From Rhynochetos jubatus (Eukaryota; Chordata; Aves; Eurypygiformes; Rhynochetidae), in the NCBI GenBank assembly GCA_027574665.1, contig CM050655.1, positions 14,069,170 to 14,133,169 of the forward strand: 64,000 nt of DNA, given 5' to 3'. The notes beneath the pieces were generated by a model. It worked only from the letters and a program-made list of their open reading frames with translations, was not told the origin of the DNA and made no database searches. Of the stretch, positions 52,263 through 64,000 are shown one piece after another. How positions within the stretch are numbered: the first letter of the stretch is position 1; each line of letters opens with the position of its first letter. Position numbers and translations under genes: made by a program.

Positions 52263-54330
52263 AGGCCTTTGAAAAATATCCAGCAGAAATCCCACCGATT
52301 TCAGGACTTCTCAGAAACCCCACTTGCAACGGTGTGTGTGTGGTGAGATGGCTAGTCCTTCACTTACTCAAAACCTGGTGGCACACAGCTAATGTTCTGC
52401 TTTCAACAGAACACTGCAAAATAATTGGAAAAAGTCCCGCCTCAAATTACCCTGAGGAGAGAAAGCTGATGATATAAAGCAATTAACTACCCGTCTACTT
52501 CCCGAGTGCACTCCGAGACGCCAGAACAGAGTAGGAACATACTAGTTGGATTATTAAAGGAATATGCTTTAAATGACAGAATGAATGTAAAGCCGTTTAG
52601 TTTGTTAAGATAGGCTGACATATTGGGGTTGAAGGAGATGTACAAAAAATCATTTAGCTAGTGATTTTAGTTACAGGGGTATTATTTGCTTATTAACTTG
52701 CCTATGCCACAATGAGAACCACATTATTACCTGCAGATCTCATAAAACTTCATTATCCCACTCCCAATACTTTGGATTTTGCATTACCGTATGATTGGGT
52801 TTCCCTAGACACATCCAGATTTTTCATGCAAAAATTTCTATTTTTAGCCTAAGATTTGAGCTCTCCCACACTGACTCATTTGTCTTGAATTTGCCAGCTT
52901 TGCAGGCAGAGCAGGCCTGTGCTGTCCTTTTCCTCTGCTCCCTCCTTCTGACCTCTCCCTTCTCTGCTCCGTATCTTTCTGCTGCATCAGTGAAAGGAAC
53001 AGACCTATTTCACCTCTGTCATCTCTACTCCTCTACTGCTTTAAAAATTTACAAACAGCTGCCAGAAGAAGGGACATTGTTTAATGTGCAGGACAGATGA
53101 TCTTAGGTCTGGGCACACTGAAAACACTAAATCTACAATTTCTCACCACCCTGGGCAGCCAGCAATCAAGGCTGTCTCTCCAGAGAAGGGGGACTCAGAG
53201 TTCAGAAAAGACATCACTAACAAAAAATGCTTCTAGACGTGGAACCTTAAAAAGTAATAATTCCAACATTGCTACAGAACACCGCTGTTTCTGCATACGT
53301 GAACCTTCTCAAGCAGAGTTCTGTATTTGCAGTCTCTCTGTGACCTTTCTAACTGTACTGACCTCATAAGTAAAGAGTTGTGGACACAGAGGTGAAAGGC
53401 AGATAAAAACATCATCTATGCAAACAAATACAACAATAGAACAATGATCCTTTACAGGTTTCCTTCTTCACCTTTGTAGTCCAAATGGCACCTGCAGAAT
53501 AAACCACTGCTTTTCATGGGGTAACGGATATAATTAATATCTGACTATTCCAAGTTTCCAGTCTGTTTTCAAACCACAGTCCACATGTATTTACCTCACA
53601 ATAGATGTAAGCATATGCTCACATTTCTTCCAGATCCACAGCTTAGTTTTATTTTCTTGTCTATGTAATGCCGCTCCAGCATGATTTGTATCACGCAGAC
53701 TGTCAGCTATGTACCAGTGTGAGCTTTTTGAAGACTATCCTTAGAGGGCATCATCATCCTTCTACAGAGTTTAAGACTATCTGATTGACAAATTTAAGAA
53801 TTACATAAATGTGGGGCCAATATATCTTCCATCCTCCCTCAGTTTGAAAACGTAAGACTCTTCCACTCTCTCTGAGTGCAAGCATACATTTGTCACTGAT
53901 GCACGAAGATGGTAATTCTACCAGATCAAGAAAACGCGAGGCACATACAACATACTTTCAGCCGTGGAACTCTGGCAGCCTGTAGTGCTGACTGAACCAC
54001 AGGGGACTGCGCCAAGGCAGACACAGCAGTCAGGATTTCCCCTCTGTTTTTCTAACATCACCAGCAGCCATCATACCGTAGCAGCCATCATACTGCACTG
54101 CCACTGCCTTGGCTGAGGAGCTTCTGCCTCCCCTCTCTATCACTGACAGTTGGGAGCAACAGTGGGCTGCAAAGACTTTGTCTTTACCCATTATTTTTTA
54201 CACACACTGAAAAAAAAATAAAAAACTCTCTTTTGCAAGAATGTTTTTTCTTTTTTCCATTCTGACAGCTGCTAGACCACAATGTCAGTCTAGCCCTTCT
54301 CCAGTGATGCTCATCCAAGGTACTGGATGC
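52263..54330. other. Intronic sequence, no gene seen
   Basis: Ordinary intron of mixed composition. Short open frames only; no repeat recognised. Confidence 0.55.
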
Positions 54331-54854
54331 ATATTTAGCTAAAAGGAGTTAAATTATAAATCACAAAGTAAAAACAATTTACTGTCCTGTAAAGCATCCT
54401 AGATGCGATAACAGAACACAGAAAGGAGTTGTACGTAGTTCTGGTACTAACAAAAATCTACCTGAAGTCTTTGCTTTAGCCCTCAAGACAGCACAACAGT
54501 GACACAGCTCCAACACCTTGCTGGTTTTCCTTCAGTCAATTCATGGTTACTGCAGTGACTGCTCATTATTTGAAACAAACACATCTGGCTGTGACACCAG
54601 ACCTCTAAAGCAAAAAACCCTTACTGTTTGCAATGGTATCTGGCTTTTCCAGGACCACTAGGACCACTCCAACATTCCCAGTGGGAGACAGCAACTATTA
54701 TAAATTTCCAACAATTTACATCTCCCCATCTCATTCTAGACCAGCAGCAAGTAATTTCTCACACTGAGAACCTAGAGGTCTCTTTGGTTCTTTGCCTTAA
54801 TTGACATTGCTTCTGTAGTAAATACACTAAATAATTTCATTTGGTTTTTCTACG

Positions 54855-55043
54855 ATGGAAAGACAATATCTTCCGGAGCGAGCAAGATTAATGTCACTTG
54901 GGTATGACCAGGCAATCATAGGGGAGGCTATCACACGAGCAGCAAATACCCTGCTTGGTACTCAGATGTCCACTGTTCAATTTATCTCCTCAGGAGCATC
55001 CCCTGTTCAGCCTTCTGCTGTTGAGTTCAAAGAAAGTCAGTAA
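54855..55043 (+). other. Unassigned 62-codon open frame with coding-like character
   Basis: ATG to TAA on the plus strand. The N-terminal part reads RARLMSLGYDQAIIGEAITR, which has the spacing of a UBA-like helix pattern (LMxLGYxxxxIxEAIxR). Codon usage looks less random than in nearby frames. A stop lies seven codons upstream, so it is either a whole small frame, an exon (weak acceptor after GGAAAG, weak donor AAA|GTCAGT) or part of a retroposed copy. I do not recognise the protein. It is antisense to ZMIZ1. A 21-A tract follows 236 bases downstream. Confidence 0.3.
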
Positions 55044-55278
55044 TATTTGCCTTTAAAAGTGTTTAAATGTATGTTTCCTGCGAGAGCTTGCTTTAGAAGA
55101 TGCACATTTTAAACCAATCTAAACTATGGATCAGTGTCTGTGGTTGCAGGCTTGAATCTACAGAGTCGTAATGGGGCTTTGGGAGTGAAAACACAGGCAG
55201 GGAGTATTTAAAAATCTGTGACTTGTTCTGTCCACTAAAGTTAGTAACCCCATCACACTTCACTTGCAGGCGTTTCTC

Positions 55279-55299
55279 AAAAAAAAAAAAAAAAAAAAA
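55279..55299 (+). repeat. Poly-A tract (21 A)
   Basis: Uninterrupted A run downstream of the open frame at 54855-55043. It could be a retroposition tail, although no AATAAA lies just upstream, or simply a mononucleotide repeat. Confidence 0.85.
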
Positions 55300-55967
55300 G
55301 AGTATAGCAAAGGGAGTTACATTTAACCATTAGTTTGATTACCTATTTCATGGAAACTAAGTTTCTCTATGGAACGCTACTACTTTAAGTTTTATATCTT
55401 CCATTTAATCAAGTTAGGTGTGACTGATACCTGCTACAAAGCATGATTTAGCAGGAACAGATGTGTCAGGAATAAATAAGGAAAAGTATGGCTTTATCAG
55501 GATATCAACAAACGTTCGCAATGAGACACAAGTGTCCTTGCAGTTTTAATCAGACTACCAGAAAATAAAGAGGGAGTATTTACCTCAGCATCTAGAAAAC
55601 CTATAAGGGGAAAGACAATTTGTTGGTTTCCTTTACAGGTGTTATTGAAACTGAAGTTGAGACAAAAAGATTCCAGAAAAAGGAAACGATCAAACATGAA
55701 CATACTAAGAAAAACAGCACACATTATAAGGAACAATTCTGCATTTGTTTGGGGAATATGTATTACTAAATAGCTCTCTTCAAATCCATTTTCTGTTGTT
55801 TTGTGGTCTTACTCCTTGAATCCCCCCTCATGAAGAGGCAGAAAAACTAATACAAATTAGAACAGTCTGCAATGGTGAATCCTTATGATTCTTTGATTCT
55901 TCTTTAACTGGTATTTAAATGAATGCGCTTAATCACACAGCACTTAGGTAAACACGCTGCTATCGGC

Positions 55968-56068
55968 ATCCTGTGCGATCTGCTCTAGGGGATCCTGCTC
56001 TGGCAGAGAGGTTGGACTAGGTGATCTCTGGAGGTCCCTTCCAACCCCAAACACTCTGAATGCTGTAA
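55968..56068 (+). mobile_element. CR1 LINE 3' end, 5'-truncated
   Basis: The sequence runs from GATCCTGCTCTGGCAGAGAGG to GTTGGACTAGGTGATCTCTG and GAGGTCCCTTCCAACCCC. This is the highly characteristic 3' end of avian CR1 elements. The terminal ATTCTATG-type octamer repeats have decayed (ACTCTGAATGCTG). Upstream, TGATTCTTTGATTCTT at about 55887 may be the tail of another CR1 copy. It is non-autonomous and antisense to ZMIZ1. Confidence 0.9.
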
Positions 56069-56069
56069 C

Positions 56070-58095
56070 AGGTATACTTGAATGTATTAAATAAGATGAA
56101 ACACTAAAACACTTCATAAGACTTCTCAGTATGGAAATTTCTCTTTTAAAAGATAAATACTACATATAATGTCTCCTCTAGTAAGCAGTGCCTTTCAGTG
56201 TCGTCTCTCCTAGAGTATTTGGAGCAATTGCTTTTCCTAACAGGCTGACTACATGCTGCAGACCAACCTGCAGGAATTTGGATCAGCTCGGAAATTTCTA
56301 CCAGTGGCATCCCAATTGTATTTAGGAAGTGAACTTGCTGTCCTGGAGCCTGATTATCTGATCTGTTTGCACAGTTCATGCTTTCTGTCGTTCAGCCCGC
56401 CAGCAGCAAGAAAGCGAGCAAGCCCGGTGGGAGATGCTACGTTACTCTTCTCATAGCGGGACTCCTCATGAACTTCTCTGAATGCCTCCCAGACACACAG
56501 GCTGATAAAAGAGCACCGGCAAGGAGGTACATTTGGATGCACTGCAGCTCAAAAGGGAACACGTTCAGGACTGCATGCTGTAAGCTGAGAAAAGGTAACT
56601 TGTAAAGGGCAAATGCCATTCTGGAGAGTTTGCTTACTTCTCTCCCATGAATATATGTATGTTTTCACAGCTGCCTCCCTTCTTACTTTCCATTTTTGAC
56701 TTACCTCATGTTCTGAGGGACAGATATGTTACTGAAAACAACAGAAAATAAAACATCAACATTTGCACTGAGACCAAGCTCTAGTCTGTATCACCAAATT
56801 TTCAGTTGCTCTCAGCACATATGGGGTCCCTGAAGCAGAAGACAGAAAACAGTAACAGAAATCAACAGAAATCTATTCTGGAGAATGCCAGTTCCAGTCC
56901 AAGTGAAAGTGTGCTGTGCACACTAGGAAAAGATACCGCCCAGGAATGGCATGATGAGTGAATTCACTGTACACTTCAAATCCACAGCAAAATGAGCATT
57001 CCAGTGAGTACCAGGTTCGTGAAAATCCAAGGCACAGACTAGGAAAGCAGCAGAGCTAGCTTGTTGCTGTAGTTGAGTCTCCGCAATTTTCTTAAGTGCT
57101 ACAGTAAAGACATTAGTGCAAAAATGTTCCAGCCTGGCAACAGAGTTTACTGCTACATCTCTCAAAGTCAGAACTGGTACCATGGTAACACAGACCTGTC
57201 AAATGTCAAAAAGAACAGGCCTGATAAACCACCTGATATTTTGGCGAGGGAGAATGAAGAAGCAGTAGCTCAGCCATGCAACCTCCCTTATAAACAGAGG
57301 TGTGTTCAAGTGCACAGCAGAGCAGCGAATGCCAAAAAGGCAGTAAATTTGCATTCCGGAAAAATCATACCTATCTACATAGGTATGTCATGAGGCCCTA
57401 AAACTCACAGTAAAGATGGAGAGGAATTGCCAACCCAAGCTAAGGGAAGTCTGACACAAGAATGATCATGTTCCTTCTAGGAGTAGAAAGCAGATCGAAC
57501 GCAGCAGCAGCGGGCGTCTTGAGGAAGGGAACGGTTTGAACAAGTAAGGCTGGGGGAGGGAGCACCTCTCATTCTGCAGGCTCTTCAGCTGCTCCACCTT
57601 GAGATGTTTGAGAGCTGACTCCTGACAAGCCTGCCACATGCCAAGCCAATCTGACAGGGGCTACACATAGAGGATCTAAATTTCCAAACAACAGGTCTTT
57701 TAGAATTTTGTTGGCAGTAAATTCATGGGCAAGACAAATGAGCAAGTCCACAGTTTCTTCCTTGTCATCCTCTTTCCTGCAGTCGATGTAAATGTGGTTG
57801 TCGCAGGCTACAGACATAAATTAATGCTGCTTGCCGCTAGGCAACAGTACTGATGGTGCTTCACTTCGGCCAAAGAGAGGTGTCGACTACATTAGCAGAA
57901 ACTAATAAAACTATCCCCATAATCTGAATGAATTAAGAATGAATTACTCATTTACTTGCAGTATCTATACTATAAATCTTGAGAAAATAGAGCCATAGTT
58001 GCAACAAAGGTGTATGTTCTAGAACAGAATTCTTTTGCCTGTATGATACCAAATCATAAACGTCCCAGCTGCAACCATGGCTCCACTGCACTGGA
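56070..58095. other. Intronic sequence with two coding-like frames
   Basis: Contains a plus frame at 57073-57393 and a minus frame at 57569-57817 whose first half (YIDCRKEDDKEETVDLLICL) has a protein-like, acidic helical look. Neither is recognised, and neither has a clear splice pair. Possibly a decayed retrocopy or chance. Confidence 0.3.
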
Positions 58096-58125
58096 TACGT
58101 ACCTGCAGGGGAAGAAGTAGCTTCC
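58085..58125 (-). other. Best candidate recursive splice junction
   Basis: The minus strand reads GCTACTTCTTCCCCTGCAG followed directly by GTACGTATCC, with the junction between 58103 and 58102. Both halves are strong: a near-ideal polypyrimidine acceptor and a CAG|GTACGT donor. It is 5.7 kb into the long ZMIZ1 intron. Splicing the upstream exon here would regenerate a 5' splice site. Confidence 0.5.
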
Positions 58126-58169
58126 ACCCTGAGTAACACTGAATTTAATTAAATCAGACAAATTAAAGT

Positions 58170-58335
58170 GAGATGCAAGGTGCATCGTTATCATTTCTTC
58201 AAAGATATAACACTACAAAAGAGAGAGCTAAGTGGCCAAGAGCACACAGTGAGAATCTGTGCTAGGAGCTGGGAAAGGAACGTAGAGATCACCTGAAATG
58301 TAGCCAGTCTTCTGCTTCAAAAGCTGTTTCAGAAG
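58170..58335 (-). repeat. MIR-like SINE remnant
   Basis: The plus strand has GAGCTAAGTGGCCAAGAGCA, CACAGTGAGAATCTGTG and AGGAGCTGGGAAAGGAACG. They match in order the reversed MIR words for GTTAAGTGACTTGCCCAAGG, CACACAGTGAG and AGAGCTGGGAATAGAACC. Confidence 0.6.
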
Positions 58336-58339
58336 GTAA

Positions 58340-60595
58340 CAGCTAAGAGGAAATGATACCTTTATTTTAAGGAAGAGTGTCAAGTGGAGAGTTTTAGGAC
58401 ACGAACTTAAAGTACCACTGGATCAGACAGCTGCATGGAAACATAGCAAGAATTCAGGAATAGACAGGTTGAAGGTTCTTAACCAGCTTATAACTACATC
58501 AAGAACCACATATACAGTTTCATACATTTACTGAGTTTTACCTTTAAAAATGCAGTTTGATTTTCCGTTTTCCTTCCCTCTCTGTCATTCTAGCTGAAAA
58601 CCTATTCCAAATGCAACTGCCCTAATAGCTCACAACTTCCCCCTTATTTCAAGAATTTATTCAACTTACACCTGTATGTTTTTGTGCCAACACTGTCCTG
58701 TAGCTTCATAGCTCTTCTTGTTCCAAGTTGTTTATTTGTACTATTTACTTACCTTTCATAACTCTGCTCTGCTTTCGTTTCACGAACAGCCCAAGCCAAC
58801 CTCTTCTACTCCACTCTCATAAAGCTGCCTACTCATTTTTCTTATCAGACACTTCCTAAATACAGGTACAGCGTTTGTATTTCTTCTCCAGTCATATGAG
58901 ACCATTTTGACTTGACTGATTTGCTGAAAATCTTTCATGTGAGGCATGAGACTAACAATTCATATGCTATTTCTTTCCAAATGCAGGCATGTCCATCATT
59001 CAGTCCGATCAAGCTAGAGGGATGCCATCAGCCTTGGATGCAGTAATTTCCATTCTATACTTGTAATCCTTTTAGCTTTGCCTTGCCTCCACAGATAATG
59101 TCAGCATTATTACTGGAAACTTAGGCAAAGCATTTATCTAGCCTGACGGTCCCCCAGAACTGAGAGGTTATTCTTTCTACCTTTTCCTCATGCATACTGC
59201 AGCCTCATTTCTTCTGTCCTTTCCTCTCATTTCTGTAAGTTTGATTTGGTAATATGCCAAAATACACTTTGCCCAAGCTATACTATTGAGCTGAAACACA
59301 GCAGTAGACCACGTTAGGTGATATACCCTAACCAGGACATACCTTAGGTCTCAGTATCTTCTCCAGTGGTATTTTAACTCCACTACTTGCCAGTACTCTC
59401 ACTACAAATACCTTTGTTAGACTGGGGTCCAATTTATTCACAGCTTTGGCATCATATCCATTAAGAACAGCCCTATTATTTTACAGGTATATTATAATAA
59501 TTAAAGCTAAAGAATTAAACAACATAAAATCCTCAAATTATAGTTTTAAGTTATGCTTCATATAAAATTAAGATTATTAAGTAATATTGTTCTTGAAAAG
59601 TAAAATCCAAAGTACACCAAGCAGAGCCTAAGGGACTGAAAACAAATCGATATCCAAGAGGGGTTGCTATCTCTGCTATCAAACATCTAACACTTAGCTG
59701 CCCATCCAAGCTATCACAGCATTTGTTTGCTGTAGCTTCTCAGTGATTGCTAAAGTACCTTTTCTGCACAGTTCTGCCCTCCGGCTCCTTCCTTCCCCCC
59801 TCTCTCTCTTTACAGAGATACTGAACACTGTCCTTTTCTGACAAAGCTCCCTGTATGATCTCATCCTGTCGTCCCCTTGTCTGGCCTCAGCTTGGCCTCC
59901 TGACAAAAGCAAAAGTAGCTACAAGAGCAATGAAGTTCAGTAGCTCGATAAAGCATTCTTTAAAAAAATATTTCAGAACAGAAGATTATTCCCTTTTTTT
60001 TCTTTAACACTCTGATCTGTGAACTCTGTTTTTCTTGCAGCAGAGATCACGCTCAGAAAAGGTCCAAGCAAGCACTATTCTGTAAGAAGGTCTTTTCAGG
60101 CTTAAGGAAGAAAAACCAGAACATGCAAACACACATGCACTCACGTACTAAGAGGTTGCTGCAGTCTGAAAGCAAATGAGCAGGCAGCCAACCTGCTGGG
60201 CCATTCCCCATAGGTGTCACAACAAGGCAAAGGAATTTGCTGTGGAAGGTTTGGGGAGCAGCTGTCACCAAAAAACACATATATTTTTAAAGGCTTTGTC
60301 ATTTGTCTTCAGGGTGGGAAACGCTGTACTTGACCTCCTGCTGAGGCACAGCCCAGATGCAGCAGCATGGGCTAGAAGAATAAAAGGAGGCACAGCTATT
60401 ATTTCAGGTACAAACACCAGAAAGCACAGGCAAAAGGCACTGTCATTAAATTATCATTACTACTAAAAAGCACACGACAACTTTTGAGTATTTTTCATGC
60501 CACACAGGTCTCCCATCAAGACATTCTCCAAAACAATTTGTACTAGCTAATTGCTAACTATCTCAAAGGCCAAGTAAGTAAAAAAAACCCACGAC
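58340..60595. other. Intronic sequence, no gene seen
   Basis: AT-rich intron with no repeat or exon recognised. Short chance frames only. Confidence 0.6.
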
Positions 60596-60599
60596 ACCA

Positions 60600-61340
60600 G
60601 GGAACACGAAACCGTCCTGGATGGGAATTGCTAAGCAGCTGACAGCTCTTGGTCTGCTCCCCTGCTTCCTCCTGCTGAGGCTGAGCCATGGGCAGGTTGC
60701 TGTCCCACCTGCCTCCAGCCTCGAACCTCTGCCTGCTGCCCCCTACATCTGCCTGCACTCTGATCTGCCATCCACAGCTCCTGGAATTGCAACTTCTCCA
60801 GCTTCGCAGGGAGCTACCACCAAAATGATTTAAAACGGCTGGGGAGAAACAGCACGGGGCCATGTGGTAGCCCGGGGTGTGGGCTTCACATAGAGCCAAG
60901 CCAGTTTGACAGCTGGCTGCTCTGCTATCTGCCCTCAGGCTCCCACCACCTTCCATCAGGGTAACCGAGACCTTTGGGCACTGCCACGGGACCCTCACTC
61001 CTCGGGGCCCTGTAGAGAGACAGCTCGGGGAGCCAGTCAAACAGAAATCCAGCCATACCAACAAGAGCTCTTCTGACAGGACAGGTCCCTGAGCAAGCTC
61101 AGGCTGGGAATCGCCAGGGAACAGGAGCAGGGCTACCAATTGCACCAGTTCAGAAGCTGGCTCTGCAACCCAGCACACCTGAGGGACACCCATCAGGCTG
61201 GGGTGGCCCACCAGCTCCACGCAGCAAAGCTGCCAGCCACCACTGTCAGGCCACTCCAGGCTGCCCAGCCTGCGGGACATCAGTCAACAAGCCTTGTCCT
61301 GAGCTGCAGAGAGGTACTCAGAGAGGATGGCCCTTGAACG
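60600..61340. other. GC-rich, CpG-poor block of unknown nature
   Basis: About 740 bp of clearly higher GC than its surroundings but few CpGs, unlike the islands at 26-28 kb. The minus strand is open for 240 codons (60558-61280), the longest frame in the window. Its Cys, Trp and Ser-rich product resembles no known domain. Sharp composition edges suggest an inserted repeat or old retroelement, but no LTR ends or motifs are seen. Confidence 0.4.
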
Positions 61341-61344
61341 GATC

Positions 61345-64000
<2,656 letters not shown>

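Noticed and set aside
60585-60600. ACCCACGACACC, similar to the LTR end AACCACGACA
   Set aside because: Flanking sequence on either side lacks the other conserved LTR blocks (CTATTAAACTG, CAACCCAC), so a third LTR is not supported.

Overview
This is vertebrate, almost certainly bird, chromosomal DNA. One exon identifies the locus. At 63818-63923 on the minus strand there is a 106-nt coding exon with good splice sites at both ends. Its 35 codons match the N-terminal region of ZMIZ1 (PIAS-like zinc finger MIZ-type 1, a transcriptional co-activator and SUMO-ligase-related protein). The bird assignment rests on a typical avian CR1 3' end at about 55968-56068 and on two ERVL-type solo LTRs of the kind common in Neoaves. 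The order or species cannot be read from the sequence.

ZMIZ1 runs right to left, so 63924-64000 is the end of the preceding intron and 1-63817 is the following one. I found no later ZMIZ1 exon, so this intron is at least 63.8 kb and runs past the left edge. Nearly all other open reading frames here are chance frames in AT-rich intron.

Layout from left to right. 1-26 kb is AT-rich intron with old MIR-type SINE remnants, a decayed L2-like reverse transcriptase on the minus strand (about 21.7-22.1 kb) and an old amniote repeat (25.85-26.0 kb). 26.4-29.4 kb is a CpG-island complex: two GC-rich islands, three minus-strand splice donors that could end alternative first exons, and a plus-strand exon candidate. 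29.4-38.6 kb is plain intron. Solo LTRs lie at 38588-39128 and 44183-44986, both antisense to ZMIZ1. 45-52 kb is intron with an old hairpin-like repeat near 50.85 kb. A small isolated CpG island lies at 52.02-52.26 kb. 54.3-56.1 kb holds an unassigned 62-codon frame, a 21-A tract and the CR1 tail. A GC-rich block of unknown nature lies at 60.6-61.3 kb, and the ZMIZ1 exon closes the window.

The best candidate for something undescribed is the 26.4-28.6 kb complex inside the ZMIZ1 intron. A minus-strand first-exon candidate ending at 27858 carries an ATG and 61 coding bases. It leaves the same splice phase as the normal ZMIZ1 exon, so it could splice in frame to the next ZMIZ1 exon and give an isoform with a different N terminus. 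Several minus-strand sites where a splice acceptor directly abuts a donor (best at 58102/58103) are candidates for recursive splicing of this very long intron. Both ideas are inferences from sequence and need transcript data.
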